A stretch of DNA of 43,612 nt. It comes from Pseudomonadota bacterium. GTDB taxonomy: Bacteria; Pseudomonadota; Alphaproteobacteria; Sphingomonadales; Sphingomonadaceae. The translations under genes and the position numbers were made by a program. Shown piece after piece: positions 7,515 to 15,470 of the stretch; positions within the stretch are counted from its first letter, which is position 1; every line of letters starts with the position of its first letter. The stretch is from the NCBI GenBank assembly GCA_023416515.1, contig JAEZHP010000123.1, positions 1 through 43,612 of the forward strand. Reading direction: 5' to 3'. The notes below the pieces were generated by a model that saw nothing but the letters and a program-made list of their open reading frames with translations, was not told where the DNA came from and did no database searches.

Positions 7515-10500
7515 GCCGCCCGCCACTCGTTTTCGCGCTGGTCCTTCAGGTGCTCCATCATCCGGCGATCCCGCGCGTCGAGCTCAGCCCGAAGCTGGGC
7601 CCGGTCCTGATCGGCCATCTGGCCGTTGATCGTGATGTTCGTGGTCGGAGACAGGCTGACCGTCGAAGAGCGCGGAGCGGCCACCACAGGCCGGAGCGTG
7701 CCGCCGCTGCGGCGGATGCCCTCCACAGCCCCCACGCCGCCCGCGCGGGCCACGTCAGCCTGGCTGAACACGACTTCGCCCCGGTGGACCACGCCAGCGA
7801 CCTGCTTCTTGCCGCCCGCCCCGGTGTAGCCGCCCTCGTCGAAGCCGAAGACCTTGCCGGCGATGCCGAGGATGCCGCCGAGCAGCCCGCTCATGACGTC
7901 ACCGCCGCCTGCGCCCATGCCGCCGCCGGCCGCGCTGCCCAGAGCCTGGCCGAACGACCCCAGCCCCTGCCCGAAGGTGCCGAGCGAACCGGTGCTGTCC
8001 GCCACCTTGGTGTTGAAGGCGTCGAGGTTCTTGGTGGCCTGCTGGATCGGCTCGTTCGCAGGCGTGTTGAATGCTTCCCGCAGCCAGCCGGGGGCGTTCG
8101 CCCCGCGCCCACCAGCGCCCCACACGCCGGGCTTGCCGAAGCCGACATGCATGCTGCCGGGCTGCATGTAGCCGGGACCAGCCCCGAAGCCGGTGACGCC
8201 GCGGGCGCGCGCCTGCGAGACGATGTCCTTGAAGATCGGGAGATCATCAGGGTTCGCCCAGTCGAGCCGGCGCCCATCCTTCGAGAAGAAGACGTCCGCC
8301 GCCATGCCGTGGTCGTGGCGCGTCGAGCCGGTGCGCGGACCTCCGGACCCGATGCCAGCCTGCCCGCCGGAGAAGACATCCATCCGGATCCCCTTCTCCT
8401 CGAGGAAGGAGAAGGCGTTGACCAGCTTCGGATCGAGCGGCCGGTTGCGGGTCGCGCCGGCGTTCCGGTAGTTCAGCCACCCGCCGGCGTCGAATGCCTG
8501 CGCCACGCGCGCGTTCACGCCGTTATCGTTCGCTGCCGAGACGCCCAGCGGGCTTTTCGTCACATCGCCCCCGCCGCCGAGGCCCTTGGCGATCGTGTCG
8601 GGCAGCCCGCCAGCAGCGCCGGTCGGAACCACGAAATACGGACGCGCCGCCGAACCGTCAGGCTTGCCACCCAGGCCCAGCGCCGACGCGGCTCCAGGCC
8701 CCATGACGTTCGAGATCAGGCTGTTGATCCCGTCGTCGATCAGCTGGCCGGTCTGATCAGCCACCAGCTTCTGGAACCGGCCGAGGATGGCCTTCCCGGC
8801 GCCCTTGAGATCGCCCTTGCCGAGGCTGTCGACGATCTCGGAGCCGAGGCCGCGGAACGCGCGCTGCGTGTCCTCGATCGTCTGGTTCCAGCGCATCTGA
8901 TCGGCGATGCGCTGGTTCATCGCGCCGCTGATTTCGCCGTTCTCATCAAGCAGCCCCGCGGAGTTCATGCGCGAGTAGATCTCACGCTCGCTTTCCGAGC
9001 GCCCGAGCTGCTGTCTGTCGAAACGAACGTCGCGGGCAAGGTCGGCTCGACGCGCCGCTTCGCCAAGCGCCGCCAGTGCGCCTGCCTCGCGGTTGATCTG
9101 GTCGATCGTCTGCGCCGAGACGGCGTTGTAGTCGCCCGTCAGCTGATAGGCCCGCTGGCGAGCCTCGTTCGTGCGCTCCATGACGATCCGGAGGCGCTCG
9201 CTCTCCGTGGCCGTCTGGCCGGTGCTGCGGATCTCCTGCGTCGCGGCCTCTATGCGCTGGCGCGCGCCTTCAATCTGGCCGGCGGTGTAGTCCTTCGCCT
9301 CGCGGGCGGCCTGCGCCATGACGCGGGCGGACGCCTGCGCCGCAGCCTGGTCGGCATAGGGAGCCGTGAACTCATCGCGCATCGCCTGCGCTCGAGCCTG
9401 AGCGCCAGCGATCCGAGCTCGCTCTTGCGGAGACCTCGCGCCGATCGACTGGATCTCGAAGCGGAAGTCCTCAGCGTTATTGCGCTGCCTGATCGCCTCT
9501 GCGGCCCGCTCGTTCTCCCGCTGCGAAAGCAGATCGGCCCCGAACGCTTCGACGCGGTGGCGAGCCATCCACGCAGGCTCTTTGAGCAGGCGATTGATCT
9601 GCTCGAGCTGGTTCTGAAGCTTCGAGCCCTCTTCCGTCGCCTTGTCGATGTCCTTCCACATCTTCTCAAAGGCCGGATCGCCGGCATTCGAGTTGTAGAC
9701 GGACGCCGCCGCCTCGCGCAGTGCGTTGAAGTCGGGCGCATTTTCCAGAACAGACTTCTGGAAAGCGTCGATCGCGGAGGCGAGCTGCGGATACTTGTAG
9801 GTGTCGATCGGCGAAGAGTTGCCGAACGGGTCACCGGGCGTGAACAGGTCCGGCGCGAGCTTGCGGCCACCCAGAGCGAGATTGTAGCGCGTGCTCGCGG
9901 CGTCAGCCTGCAACGCGGACAGCGACTGCGCGACTGACGTGCTCGGCATGGCCGCGGCGTTGGCGATCTCGCCATAGATGCCCTTCATCCGGGCAAGCGT
10001 CTGGATATGCCGCTCGAACGACTGCTCGGTGTTCTCGATCCCGCTGTTCGCCTTGTCCCAGAAGTACTGGGCAGCGACGCCGGCAGCCGCGAGGCCGGCG
10101 ATGGTAAGCGTCAGGGGGTTTGTCGCCAGATCGAGGAGGCCCGTTCCGAGCGACTTCACCGCGCCCTTGAGGCCCTTGTCGCCTAGCTGGAATTGCAACT
10201 GAGACCCCTGCTGGATCAGAGGCATCAGCCAGCCGCCGCCGCTGGCGACCTGCACGCCGAAGTCGGAGAGCTGCGCTCCGATCAGCGTGCTGTCTCGGGC
10301 CGCGTTCTTGTCGCGAGCCGGTCGCTGGAACGGAACGACGTTCGAGCCAGTAGAACCAAGCGCCCCGAGACGGCGCGCGGCTTCCGCGTTCTGCTCGGCA
10401 AGCGTCCGGTTAGTGCGGATAGCGTTCAGGTTGGCCGAGCCAGCCGCGCCCAGCCTGCTCCAGGCGCCCGCAGCGTGATCTGCCGCGGCTTCAATACGCT

Positions 10501-10810
10501 TGAACTCGGAGACAAAGGCGTCTGCAGAGGCGCGCGCGGAAGCGGAGATCTTCCCGACGTTGAAGCCCTGATCCAGCGCCGCCGAAAGCGACGCGCCGGA
10601 GCGCTTGGCGTCCGCCACCAGCTTGTCGAACGACGCGCTGGCCGAAGCAGAGGCCATGCGGATCTTGCCGAGCGAGCCGGCCACCCGCTCCATATGCTGC
10701 TCGGTCTGAGCCGTGAACGAGGCGGAGTTCGAGCGTGCAGCGTCGAGGGTCGCGTTCAGCGGGGCCAAATTGCCCCTGATCTCGACGATCGCAGCGCCCA
10801 GATTGGCCAT
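7511..10810 (-). CDS. Tail tape measure protein with embedded M15-like peptidase
   Basis: The product has 1099 residues. Helical Ala/Arg-rich stretches (about 1-200 and 380-620) fit a tape measure protein, which sets tail length and passes into the cell envelope during injection. The C-terminal GGYTGAGG...GVVHRGEVVFSQADVARAGG is a common tape-measure ending. Between about residues 780 and 910 lies a peptidase-like domain: HDHGMAAD near 830 (HxxGxAxD, the M15/VanY zinc pattern) and GSMHVGFG near 885. It probably opens peptidoglycan locally during DNA entry. A hydrophobic segment near residues 225-250 could be a membrane helix. Confidence 0.9.
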   Translation of the reverse strand: MANLGAAIVEIRGNLAPLNATLDAARSNSASFTAQTEQHMERVAGSLGKIRMASASASASFDKLVADAKRSGASLSAALDQGFNVGKISASARASADAFVSEFKRIEAAADHAAGAWSRLGAAGSANLNAIRTNRTLAEQNAEAARRLGALGSTGSNVVPFQRPARDKNAARDSTLIGAQLSDFGVQVASGGGWLMPLIQQGSQLQFQLGDKGLKGAVKSLGTGLLDLATNPLTLTIAGLAAAGVAAQYFWDKANSGIENTEQSFERHIQTLARMKGIYGEIANAAAMPSTSVAQSLSALQADAASTRYNLALGGRKLAPDLFTPGDPFGNSSPIDTYKYPQLASAIDAFQKSVLENAPDFNALREAAASVYNSNAGDPAFEKMWKDIDKATEEGSKLQNQLEQINRLLKEPAWMARHRVEAFGADLLSQRENERAAEAIRQRNNAEDFRFEIQSIGARSPQERARIAGAQARAQAMRDEFTAPYADQAAAQASARVMAQAAREAKDYTAGQIEGARQRIEAATQEIRSTGQTATESERLRIVMERTNEARQRAYQLTGDYNAVSAQTIDQINREAGALAALGEAARRADLARDVRFDRQQLGRSESEREIYSRMNSAGLLDENGEISGAMNQRIADQMRWNQTIEDTQRAFRGLGSEIVDSLGKGDLKGAGKAILGRFQKLVADQTGQLIDDGINSLISNVMGPGAASALGLGGKPDGSAARPYFVVPTGAAGGLPDTIAKGLGGGGDVTKSPLGVSAANDNGVNARVAQAFDAGGWLNYRNAGATRNRPLDPKLVNAFSFLEEKGIRMDVFSGGQAGIGSGGPRTGSTRHDHGMAADVFFSKDGRRLDWANPDDLPIFKDIVSQARARGVTGFGAGPGYMQPGSMHVGFGKPGVWGAGGRGANAPGWLREAFNTPANEPIQQATKNLDAFNTKVADSTGSLGTFGQGLGSFGQALGSAAGGGMGAGGGDVMSGLLGGILGIAGKVFGFDEGGYTGAGGKKQVAGVVHRGEVVFSQADVARAGGVGAVEGIRRSGGTLRPVVAAPRSSTVSLSPTTNITINGQMADQDRAQLRAELDARDRRMMEHLKDQRENEWRAA

Positions 10811-10872
10811 GCAGATCTCTCGACTTTGGAAACGAGGCGTGATGCCCTCTCACCAGGCGGCGAGGAGCAGCG

Positions 10873-11208
10873 ATGCAGGGAAAGATGCGAAGGGTTCTGT
10901 TGGGCTACGGGCTCGCAATCGCCTTGTGCCCGTTGGCGGCGGCCGAAGAGCTCAGCGAAGCCGTCTGCCGGATGCAGAGCGCAGCCCGCCTGCCGAGGAT
11001 CGAGGGCGCGAGGATCACCACGGTGAGCTCAGGCCTGAACCGGCGTACCGAGTTCAACTCTGAGTGGATCGTGGAGATCGGCCTTGAGGCCGCGTCCACG
11101 CGGCTCGTCTATGTGTTCAACTGCCTCGCAGACACGACGAACAACACGAACGTGAAGCTGGTCGGCTACCGCGGCGTCGATGCCGACAGCCTCATACCGG
11201 GCCGGTAG
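10873..11208 (+). CDS. Small exported protein, phage moron
   Basis: The product has 111 residues and lies on the opposite strand to every late gene around it, in the gap between the tail chaperone and tape measure genes. The N-terminus has a positive start (KMRR) and a hydrophobic core (VLLGYGLAIALCPLAAA), probably cleaved after AAA, so the product should be periplasmic. The mature part has two Cys that could pair. GAGGAG lies a few nt before ATG 10873; a second ATG (10885) would give a neater signal peptide. Such solitary reverse-strand genes are often expressed from the prophage and alter the host surface or exclude other phages. No family was recognised and no clear promoter was seen. Confidence 0.7.
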   Translation: MQGKMRRVLLGYGLAIALCPLAAAEELSEAVCRMQSAARLPRIEGARITTVSSGLNRRTEFNSEWIVEIGLEAASTRLVYVFNCLADTTNNTNVKLVGYRGVDADSLIPGR

Positions 11209-11210
11209 TC

Positions 11211-11764
11211 TCACCCCCACACCCTGTCGAAATCCGCAGCCGAGTTGATCGGCTTCGGCTTCCCCTTCTCCGGAGCGCCGAAACAGGCCTTCAGCATCGA
11301 GACCTTGCCGCGATAGGCCCGCTCGACGTCCGTCATGTCGGCTGCAAGAACCTCATCGGGCCTCCAGCCGAGCCAGCCGGTGCCGATCTCGAGCAGCCAC
11401 GAGACGTAGGCCTCGTGGCTTAGCGGTTTCCCTCGCCTTCTCCGGCGGTGGCGGAATCCGGCCGCCCGCCACGAGCGAGATTGCCGAGGAAGTCGCTGAG
11501 AGGCGTCGACAGGTCGACAACGCCCGCCGCGAAGATCACTTCGGGGAGGTTCTTCTTCTGCTCGGCGGTGATGCCCGGGACCGCCGCCGCGATCACGTCC
11601 ACGAAGGCGTCGACCTCCATGTTCTGAAGCGCGCGCGAAAGCCCTACGAGTCCGCCGTGCTTGCGGCTCAGCGTCAGCAGAGCGATGGCGCTCGGAACCA
11701 GCGTGACCTCGTCACCGTCGAGCGTGAGCTTGACCTCACCGGGGCGGACCTTGTCGTCGCTCAC
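11211..11764 (-). CDS. Tail assembly chaperone fusion GT, made by -1 frameshift
   Basis: The G-like frame (11420-11764) carries the heptamer GGGAAAC three codons before its stop. Slipping back one base there continues into an open frame that reads GKPLSHEAYVSWLLEIG, passes through WLGWRPDEVLAADMTDVERAY and ends at 11211-11213, giving about 183 residues. The extension has no good start codon of its own near its beginning, which supports the fusion. In lambda the minor GT fusion helps gather tail protein on the tape measure. The length of the extension and its place before the tape measure gene match. The product is inferred, not proven. Confidence 0.75.
11420..11764 (-). CDS. Tail assembly chaperone G-like
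   Basis: Zero-frame product of 114 residues: MSDDKVRPGEVKLTLDGDEV, a helical middle (LLTLSRKHGGLVGLSRALQN) and an acidic Gly-rich end. The size and place between the major tail protein and tape measure genes fit tail assembly chaperones, which bind the tape measure before the tube forms. It starts with GTG overlapping the upstream stop (GTGA) and ends at a TAA just after the slippery site, so most ribosomes would make this short form. Confidence 0.8.
   Translation of the reverse strand: MSDDKVRPGEVKLTLDGDEVTLVPSAIALLTLSRKHGGLVGLSRALQNMEVDAFVDVIAAAVPGITAEQKKNLPEVIFAAGVVDLSTPLSDFLGNLARGGRPDSATAGEGEGNR
11426..11432 (-). promoter_or_regulatory. -1 ribosomal slippery site GGGAAAC
   Basis: Read on the minus strand the codons are GAG GGA AAC CGC TAA, so the heptamer G GGA AAC has the X XXY YYZ phase required for simultaneous slippage of both tRNAs to GGG AAA. 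It lies at the end of the G-like gene, where lambda-type phages carry GGGAAAG. Confidence 0.8.
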
Positions 11765-12030
11765 TTGGCGTCATCCTTGGCAGGCGCGGCCTTCCTGAGC
11801 TGCGCGGCGATGTGGGGGTAGCGGACGAGGAAGGCGAGCGCCCTGGCTTTCGAATAGGCGTGCGGCTCGCCGTGCAGTTGATGAGCCGTCCATCCTTCGA
11901 CGCGCGCCGCCAGCGTCTTCACGCCGGTCGGATCGTCTTCCATGGGCTCGATCGCCGGCCCCAGGCGGATGGCGAAGCCGAGGTCTTCCCCGGCCTCCCC
12001 TTTGATCGGGACTTCGATCGTCTTGGCCAT
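11761..12030 (-). CDS. Small tail-region protein, unknown function
   Basis: 89-residue product between the major tail protein and the tail chaperone. The first half is acidic (GEAGEDLGFAIRLGPAIEP), the second half helical and basic (YSKARALAFLVRYPHIAAQLRKAAP). No family was recognised. It overlaps the next gene by GTGA, so the two are probably translated together, and it may take part in tail assembly. Confidence 0.65.
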   Translation of the reverse strand: MAKTIEVPIKGEAGEDLGFAIRLGPAIEPMEDDPTGVKTLAARVEGWTAHQLHGEPHAYSKARALAFLVRYPHIAAQLRKAAPAKDDAK

Positions 12031-12040
12031 GCCGCTGGCC

Positions 12041-12532
12041 TCAGCTCGCCGAAGCCGCGACCCGAACGATGTTCGAGTTCGGCTGCACGTTGAAGCTCTG
12101 GCGAGTGACGTCGTTGGCGCCGCCGTAGTTCTCCGGGGCGGTCATGACCTGGCCGACGAAGAGGCGCGTGGAGTTCTTCGGGCTCGCGCCGGCCGCGGGC
12201 TTGTCGTTCAGCTCCACCTTGAAGGGGTAGTTGAACGGGCTTGCCTCCGCAGCGGTCATGGCCTGCTGGCCGGCGTCGGTCGGAAGGATCGCGACTTCGA
12301 CCGTCATCACCGCCGCGCGCCGCGTGCCCTTGGCGCTCTGGGTGCGCTGCTCGCCAAGCAGGTCTGCCGTCACCGACTGGGCCTCGTCCCCAAGGGAGCC
12401 GAGGTTCGTCAGCTGCTTCACCTCAACCCAGGTGACCGCCGAGAAATCCGAGGCGACGAAGTTCTCGGATTTCGGGTCCATGGCTGCGGAGCCGATGTAA
12501 AACTTGTCGCCCGCGGTCGCGAAAATGCCCAT
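12041..12532 (-). CDS. Major tail protein (tail tube, lambda V-like)
   Basis: The product has 163 residues. The opening MGIFATAGDKFYIG and the segments VTWVEVKQLTNLGSLGDEAQ and TRRAAVMTVEVAILPTDAGQ are typical of siphophage tube proteins, which stack as hexamers along the tape measure. GAGGAGG lies about 9 nt before the ATG, the strongest ribosome site in this part of the operon and in keeping with high expression. A small 5-bp hairpin (12560-12572) lies in the short leader before it. Confidence 0.8.
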   Translation of the reverse strand: MGIFATAGDKFYIGSAAMDPKSENFVASDFSAVTWVEVKQLTNLGSLGDEAQSVTADLLGEQRTQSAKGTRRAAVMTVEVAILPTDAGQQAMTAAEASPFNYPFKVELNDKPAAGASPKNSTRLFVGQVMTAPENYGGANDVTRQSFNVQPNSNIVRVAASAS

Positions 12533-12595
12533 GTGCGTGGCCTCCTCTGGCCTGAATTGGCCCCGATGGGGCTGCTGGGATGGGGAAGGCGAGCC

Positions 12596-13024
12596 TCAGG
12601 CCGTAGGGCGAGGCGTCGTGTAGAGGACGTGGAAGCCGAGCACCGCGGTTCCGTCGCGGGCGTCTCCGCTGCCGTCGAGATTGATCGCTGTCTGGACGAG
12701 CTCGAGGCCCACAGCGAGGCCGCCAAGCGTCGTGTCGGCATAGGCGCCGGCCTCGACCTCTTCGCAGAGGTCGTCCAGCACGTCGCCCAGGTCTTCGCCG
12801 TCAGCGGCGCGCGCCTTGATCTCGATCGCGATCTTGGCCGTTCGCTGCAGCTGCATGGACACGTCTACGTGCTCGGATTCCTCCCGCAGCGCGTAGACGA
12901 TGACGATCGGCAGCTCGCGCACGTCGGTCGTTCGGATGCGCGTGGAGACGACACGCCCGGCAAGAGCCGCGCGCGCCTCCAGCGCCGCGACGACCGCGGC
13001 CCTGATCTCTGATCGCTTGTGCAT
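12596..13024 (-). CDS. Tail terminator protein (lambda U-like)
   Basis: The product has 142 residues. It begins MHKRSEIRAAVVAALEARA, then a beta-strand run (IVIVYALREESEHVD, TAKIAIEIKARAADGEDLGD), the arrangement of tail terminator proteins that cap the tube and join it to the head. It lies between the FII-like gene, whose stop overlaps its ATG (TGATG), and the tube gene, as U lies near V in lambda. Confidence 0.75.
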   Translation of the reverse strand: MHKRSEIRAAVVAALEARAALAGRVVSTRIRTTDVRELPIVIVYALREESEHVDVSMQLQRTAKIAIEIKARAADGEDLGDVLDDLCEEVEAGAYADTTLGGLAVGLELVQTAINLDGSGDARDGTAVLGFHVLYTTPRPTA

Positions 13025-13341
13025 CAGACTTCGACGAGCTCGAGGACCGTCATGCCCTCGCTGTCGGGGCGGATCTCGGTGACGCGGTAGCTCTTGCCAC
13101 GCGCCACGACGCGGTCGTCCGGCGCCGGGTCAGGAACGTCCACGTTTCTAACGGAGATGCTGGTGATCTTGTCGACCGAGGCGAACTCGCCATCGTTCGA
13201 GGCATAGAAGTTGCTGTCGAAGATGGCCGGGACGGCCACCGCAGCAGCAGACCCCTTCTGGATCGTCACCAAGCCTTCATCGCTCTCGCGATCCATGAAG
13301 GCGGAGACGCATGTGGCGTTCAGCACGTCGAACAGGCCCAT
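13024..13341 (-). CDS. Head-tail joining protein (lambda FII-like)
   Basis: The product has 105 residues. It ends SYRVTEIRPDSEGMTVLELVEV, the pattern of the FII/Phage_attach family, often mis-annotated as ATP-binding sugar transporter-like. FII-type proteins sit at the capsid connector and receive the tail. It is the first gene after the terminator at 13353-13379, so it opens the tail segment of the operon. Confidence 0.75.
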   Translation of the reverse strand: MGLFDVLNATCVSAFMDRESDEGLVTIQKGSAAAVAVPAIFDSNFYASNDGEFASVDKITSISVRNVDVPDPAPDDRVVARGKSYRVTEIRPDSEGMTVLELVEV

Positions 13342-13352
13342 CAGCGCCTCCT

Positions 13353-13379
13353 AAAGAAAGGGGCGGCCGAAGCCGCCCC
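13353..13379 (-). terminator. Strong terminator with UUCG tetraloop between head and tail genes
   Basis: On the minus strand a perfect 8-bp GC stem (GGGGCGGC, loop TTCG, GCCGCCCC) is followed by TTTCTTT. It lies between the FI-like and FII-like genes, inside the late operon, so it should lower tail gene expression relative to head genes unless antitermination acts. Confidence 0.85.
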
Positions 13380-13383
13380 GATC

Positions 13384-13551
13384 TCACTTCTTGTCGTCGC
13401 CCTTGGCGGGCTTGGCCGGCTCAGGATCGGCCGGCTTGGCCTCGTCCTGTTCCGCAGGAACGTGAGTGCCCGCGGCGATCGCCGCCTGAGCCTCGTCCCA
13501 GCCCATCGAAACGGGCTCGGCGTCCTTCTTGCCCTTCTCACGAAGCAGCAT
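13384..13551 (-). CDS. FI-like small acidic/lysine-rich head protein
   Basis: 55-residue product with a start MLLREKGKKD, a helical middle (GWDEAQAAIAAG) and a low-complexity tail of repeated KPA/EPA units ending KGDDKK. It holds the place of lambda FI, which helps terminase find the prohead. AAGGAGG lies about 6 nt before ATG 13551. The longer in-frame extension up to 13992 is a shadow of the capsid gene. Confidence 0.65.
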   Translation of the reverse strand: MLLREKGKKDAEPVSMGWDEAQAAIAAGTHVPAEQDEAKPADPEPAKPAKGDDKK

Positions 13552-13562
13552 GTCGGCCTCCT

Positions 13563-14615
13563 TCAGTTCGAGGTGTAGCCGCGCACGAGAAGCGCGGGGC
13601 GCTTCACGAGCGGGAGCGGGTTGGACTCGGTGTGGATGTCCACGCCCTTGCCGAACTTCATCGGCTCCAGCGGGGCCACGAACACTTCGGCGTCCGCCGC
13701 GTCCGGGGCGGTGTTGACCGAGCCCCAGAAGTCCGGCGGTGCCCAGTAGTTCGTGAAGGTGTCCGTCGTCCCGAGCGGGAAGAAGCGGACATCGCCGGCC
13801 GGGATGAACCGGGCCGGGGTCGAGGGCTGGCCGTTCTCCTGGATGTAGGAGGCGGAGCCGCGGTACTCCTCGAAGGTGACGCCCTTGAACTCGAAGCCCT
13901 TGCGGACGCTCTCGCGCATCGGGTTGGGAGCCGATGCGAAGTACTTGTAGGCGTCCTTCACCGAGGCGTGGCTCGTGAACTTCGCCATCCACTCCGGCGA
14001 AGCCAGCGCGTGAACGCCGGTCATGGTCTCGCCGTTGAGGTTGTCCTCGAGGTAGCCGACCACTTCGTCGATCTTGGCGCCGACGTCCGTGCCGGAGGTG
14101 CCGAGGGCGAAGTCGACTTCCTTCTGCGTCACCCCGAAAGCGGTGAACAGGTTGAGGAGCGTCGAGCCGTCGTAGTCCTTGATGACGCCCTGGATGGCGC
14201 CGACCCGCAGGTTCTCCAGCGTGATCGCATGCTTGCGCCGCATGGTGATCAGCTTGCGGTTCACGAAGCCCAGCACCGTCTCGAGCTGCGCCCCTGCGGG
14301 GCTCGACGCGAGCATGTTCTGGACATCGGTCGCCCGCACGCTGTCATCGTGCGGGATGTGCGGGACCACGAAGGCCTTCGGGGCCTGCTTGCCGCGAGTG
14401 CCGAGGCTCGCCGGCGCGCCGCGCGGGCGGGTCGGCAGCAGGTTCAGCACGCCGTTTTCGATCGACACGATGACCGAAGTCGTCGAGATCGGTTCCGGCG
14501 TGAAGAGGCCCAGCTGGCCGACCTTGCCGTAGGTGTTCGGGACGAGCGAGATCGTTCCGGTGAGGGACGCCGCCGAGAAGGCGTCCTGATTGAAGATGTC
14601 GAGGATCGTCGGCAT
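13563..14615 (-). CDS. Major capsid protein (lambda E family)
   Basis: The product has 350 residues, the size of the E family. Recognisable parts are the start MPTILDIFNQDAFSAASLT, the loop region PRGAPASLGTRGKQ, the helix RATDVQNMLASS, TLENLRVGAIQGVIKD and the C-terminal FGKGVDIHTESNPLPLVKRP. It forms the capsid shell together with the decoration protein encoded just upstream. It is followed by an FI-like gene, the same order as in lambda. Confidence 0.9.
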   Translation of the reverse strand: MPTILDIFNQDAFSAASLTGTISLVPNTYGKVGQLGLFTPEPISTTSVIVSIENGVLNLLPTRPRGAPASLGTRGKQAPKAFVVPHIPHDDSVRATDVQNMLASSPAGAQLETVLGFVNRKLITMRRKHAITLENLRVGAIQGVIKDYDGSTLLNLFTAFGVTQKEVDFALGTSGTDVGAKIDEVVGYLEDNLNGETMTGVHALASPEWMAKFTSHASVKDAYKYFASAPNPMRESVRKGFEFKGVTFEEYRGSASYIQENGQPSTPARFIPAGDVRFFPLGTTDTFTNYWAPPDFWGSVNTAPDAADAEVFVAPLEPMKFGKGVDIHTESNPLPLVKRPALLVRGYTSN

Positions 14616-14618
14616 TGG

Positions 14619-14999
14619 TCAGGCCCCTTCGCGAACGAGGATACCGACGGCCTTGAGCTGCGCGTTCGCAGCCGCCCGCTTCGTCGAATCGTTGATGGAG
14701 GTCCCGTAGGTGAGACCGTTGTGGCTCACGATCGCGTGGCGCCGGATGATCACCGCGGACTTGTCGGCGCTGGTGGCGTCGACCGGGAAGAGCAGGACGC
14801 CGACCGCGGTCTGCGTGCCGTCCGAACCGGAGGCCGCCGCGACGGTGTACTTGCCCGAAGCGGTGATGGTGGCGAGCACCGTCCCCGACTTCAGCGCGCC
14901 GGCGCCGGAGGCGATGGTGACGGTCTCACGGGAGAAGTAGCTGTCGGCCTCGTACTTGAGCCAGTCGGAGGCGACGATCGCGGTTTCGAGAAGCGCCAT
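14619..14999 (-). CDS. Head decoration protein (lambda D family)
   Basis: 126-residue product with the D-family plan: an N-terminal WLKYEADSYFSRETVTIASG, a central TVLATI...VGVLLFPVDA and a late RRHAIVSHNGL. Such trimeric proteins clamp the expanded capsid surface. It lies directly before the capsid gene, 4 nt after the protease/scaffold stop. Confidence 0.85.
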   Translation of the reverse strand: MALLETAIVASDWLKYEADSYFSRETVTIASGAGALKSGTVLATITASGKYTVAAASGSDGTQTAVGVLLFPVDATSADKSAVIIRRHAIVSHNGLTYGTSINDSTKRAAANAQLKAVGILVREGA

Positions 15000-15002
15000 G
15001 GG

Positions 15003-15470
15003 TCAGGCCCCCTTGGTCAGGCCGGCACGCTTGAGCTCGCGCTCCATGCTGGCTTTGGCGGTGATGGAGGCGGTGTTGCCCGCCGGCTGGTGGAAGCTGT
15101 TGATCTCGGGCGACTGCGCCGCCGTGATCTTCTCGAACAGCGCGGCGCGCACATGCTCCAGGGACTTGCCCTGAGCGATGAACTCGTCGGCGCTGGCCGT
15201 GATCTGCGGGTAGGACTTCTGAGCCGCAAGCACGGCGGCGCGGATGTCCTTGGCGGAGGTGGCGCGGGTCCGCGCCTGCTCGGCGGTGACGCCTTCCTTG
15301 ATCAGCGTCGAGGCCATCGCGGGCACGCCCGCTTCGGCGCAGATGGTCGAGATCTCCACGGCGTGGGCCGTAGCCTTCGCCGTCGCCTCGGCAGCCGCTG
15401 CGGCTTTCGCCGCCTCGAGCGCTTCGGCATGCTGCTCGGGCGTGGTCGCGCCCGCGTTCTTGTCCGCCAT
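15003..15470 (-). CDS. Nested scaffolding protein (Nu3-like), internal start
   Basis: An in-frame ATG at 15470 (MADKNAGATTPEQHAEALE) is preceded at 7 nt by AGGAG, a far better ribosome site than chance would give inside a gene. The 155-residue product is mostly helical with a low-complexity Ala/Glu segment and ends ELKRAGLTKGA, as expected for a scaffold that fills the prohead and is then destroyed by the protease. The nested arrangement copies lambda Nu3 within C. Confidence 0.75.
   Translation of the reverse strand: MADKNAGATTPEQHAEALEAAKAAAAAEATAKATAHAVEISTICAEAGVPAMASTLIKEGVTAEQARTRATSAKDIRAAVLAAQKSYPQITASADEFIAQGKSLEHVRAALFEKITAAQSPEINSFHQPAGNTASITAKASMERELKRAGLTKGA

Noticed and set aside
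7550..9937. Plus-strand open frame of 795 codons
   Set aside because: It lies wholly opposite the tape measure gene, has Arg/Ala/His-rich composition typical of antisense frames in high-GC DNA, and no recognisable domain.
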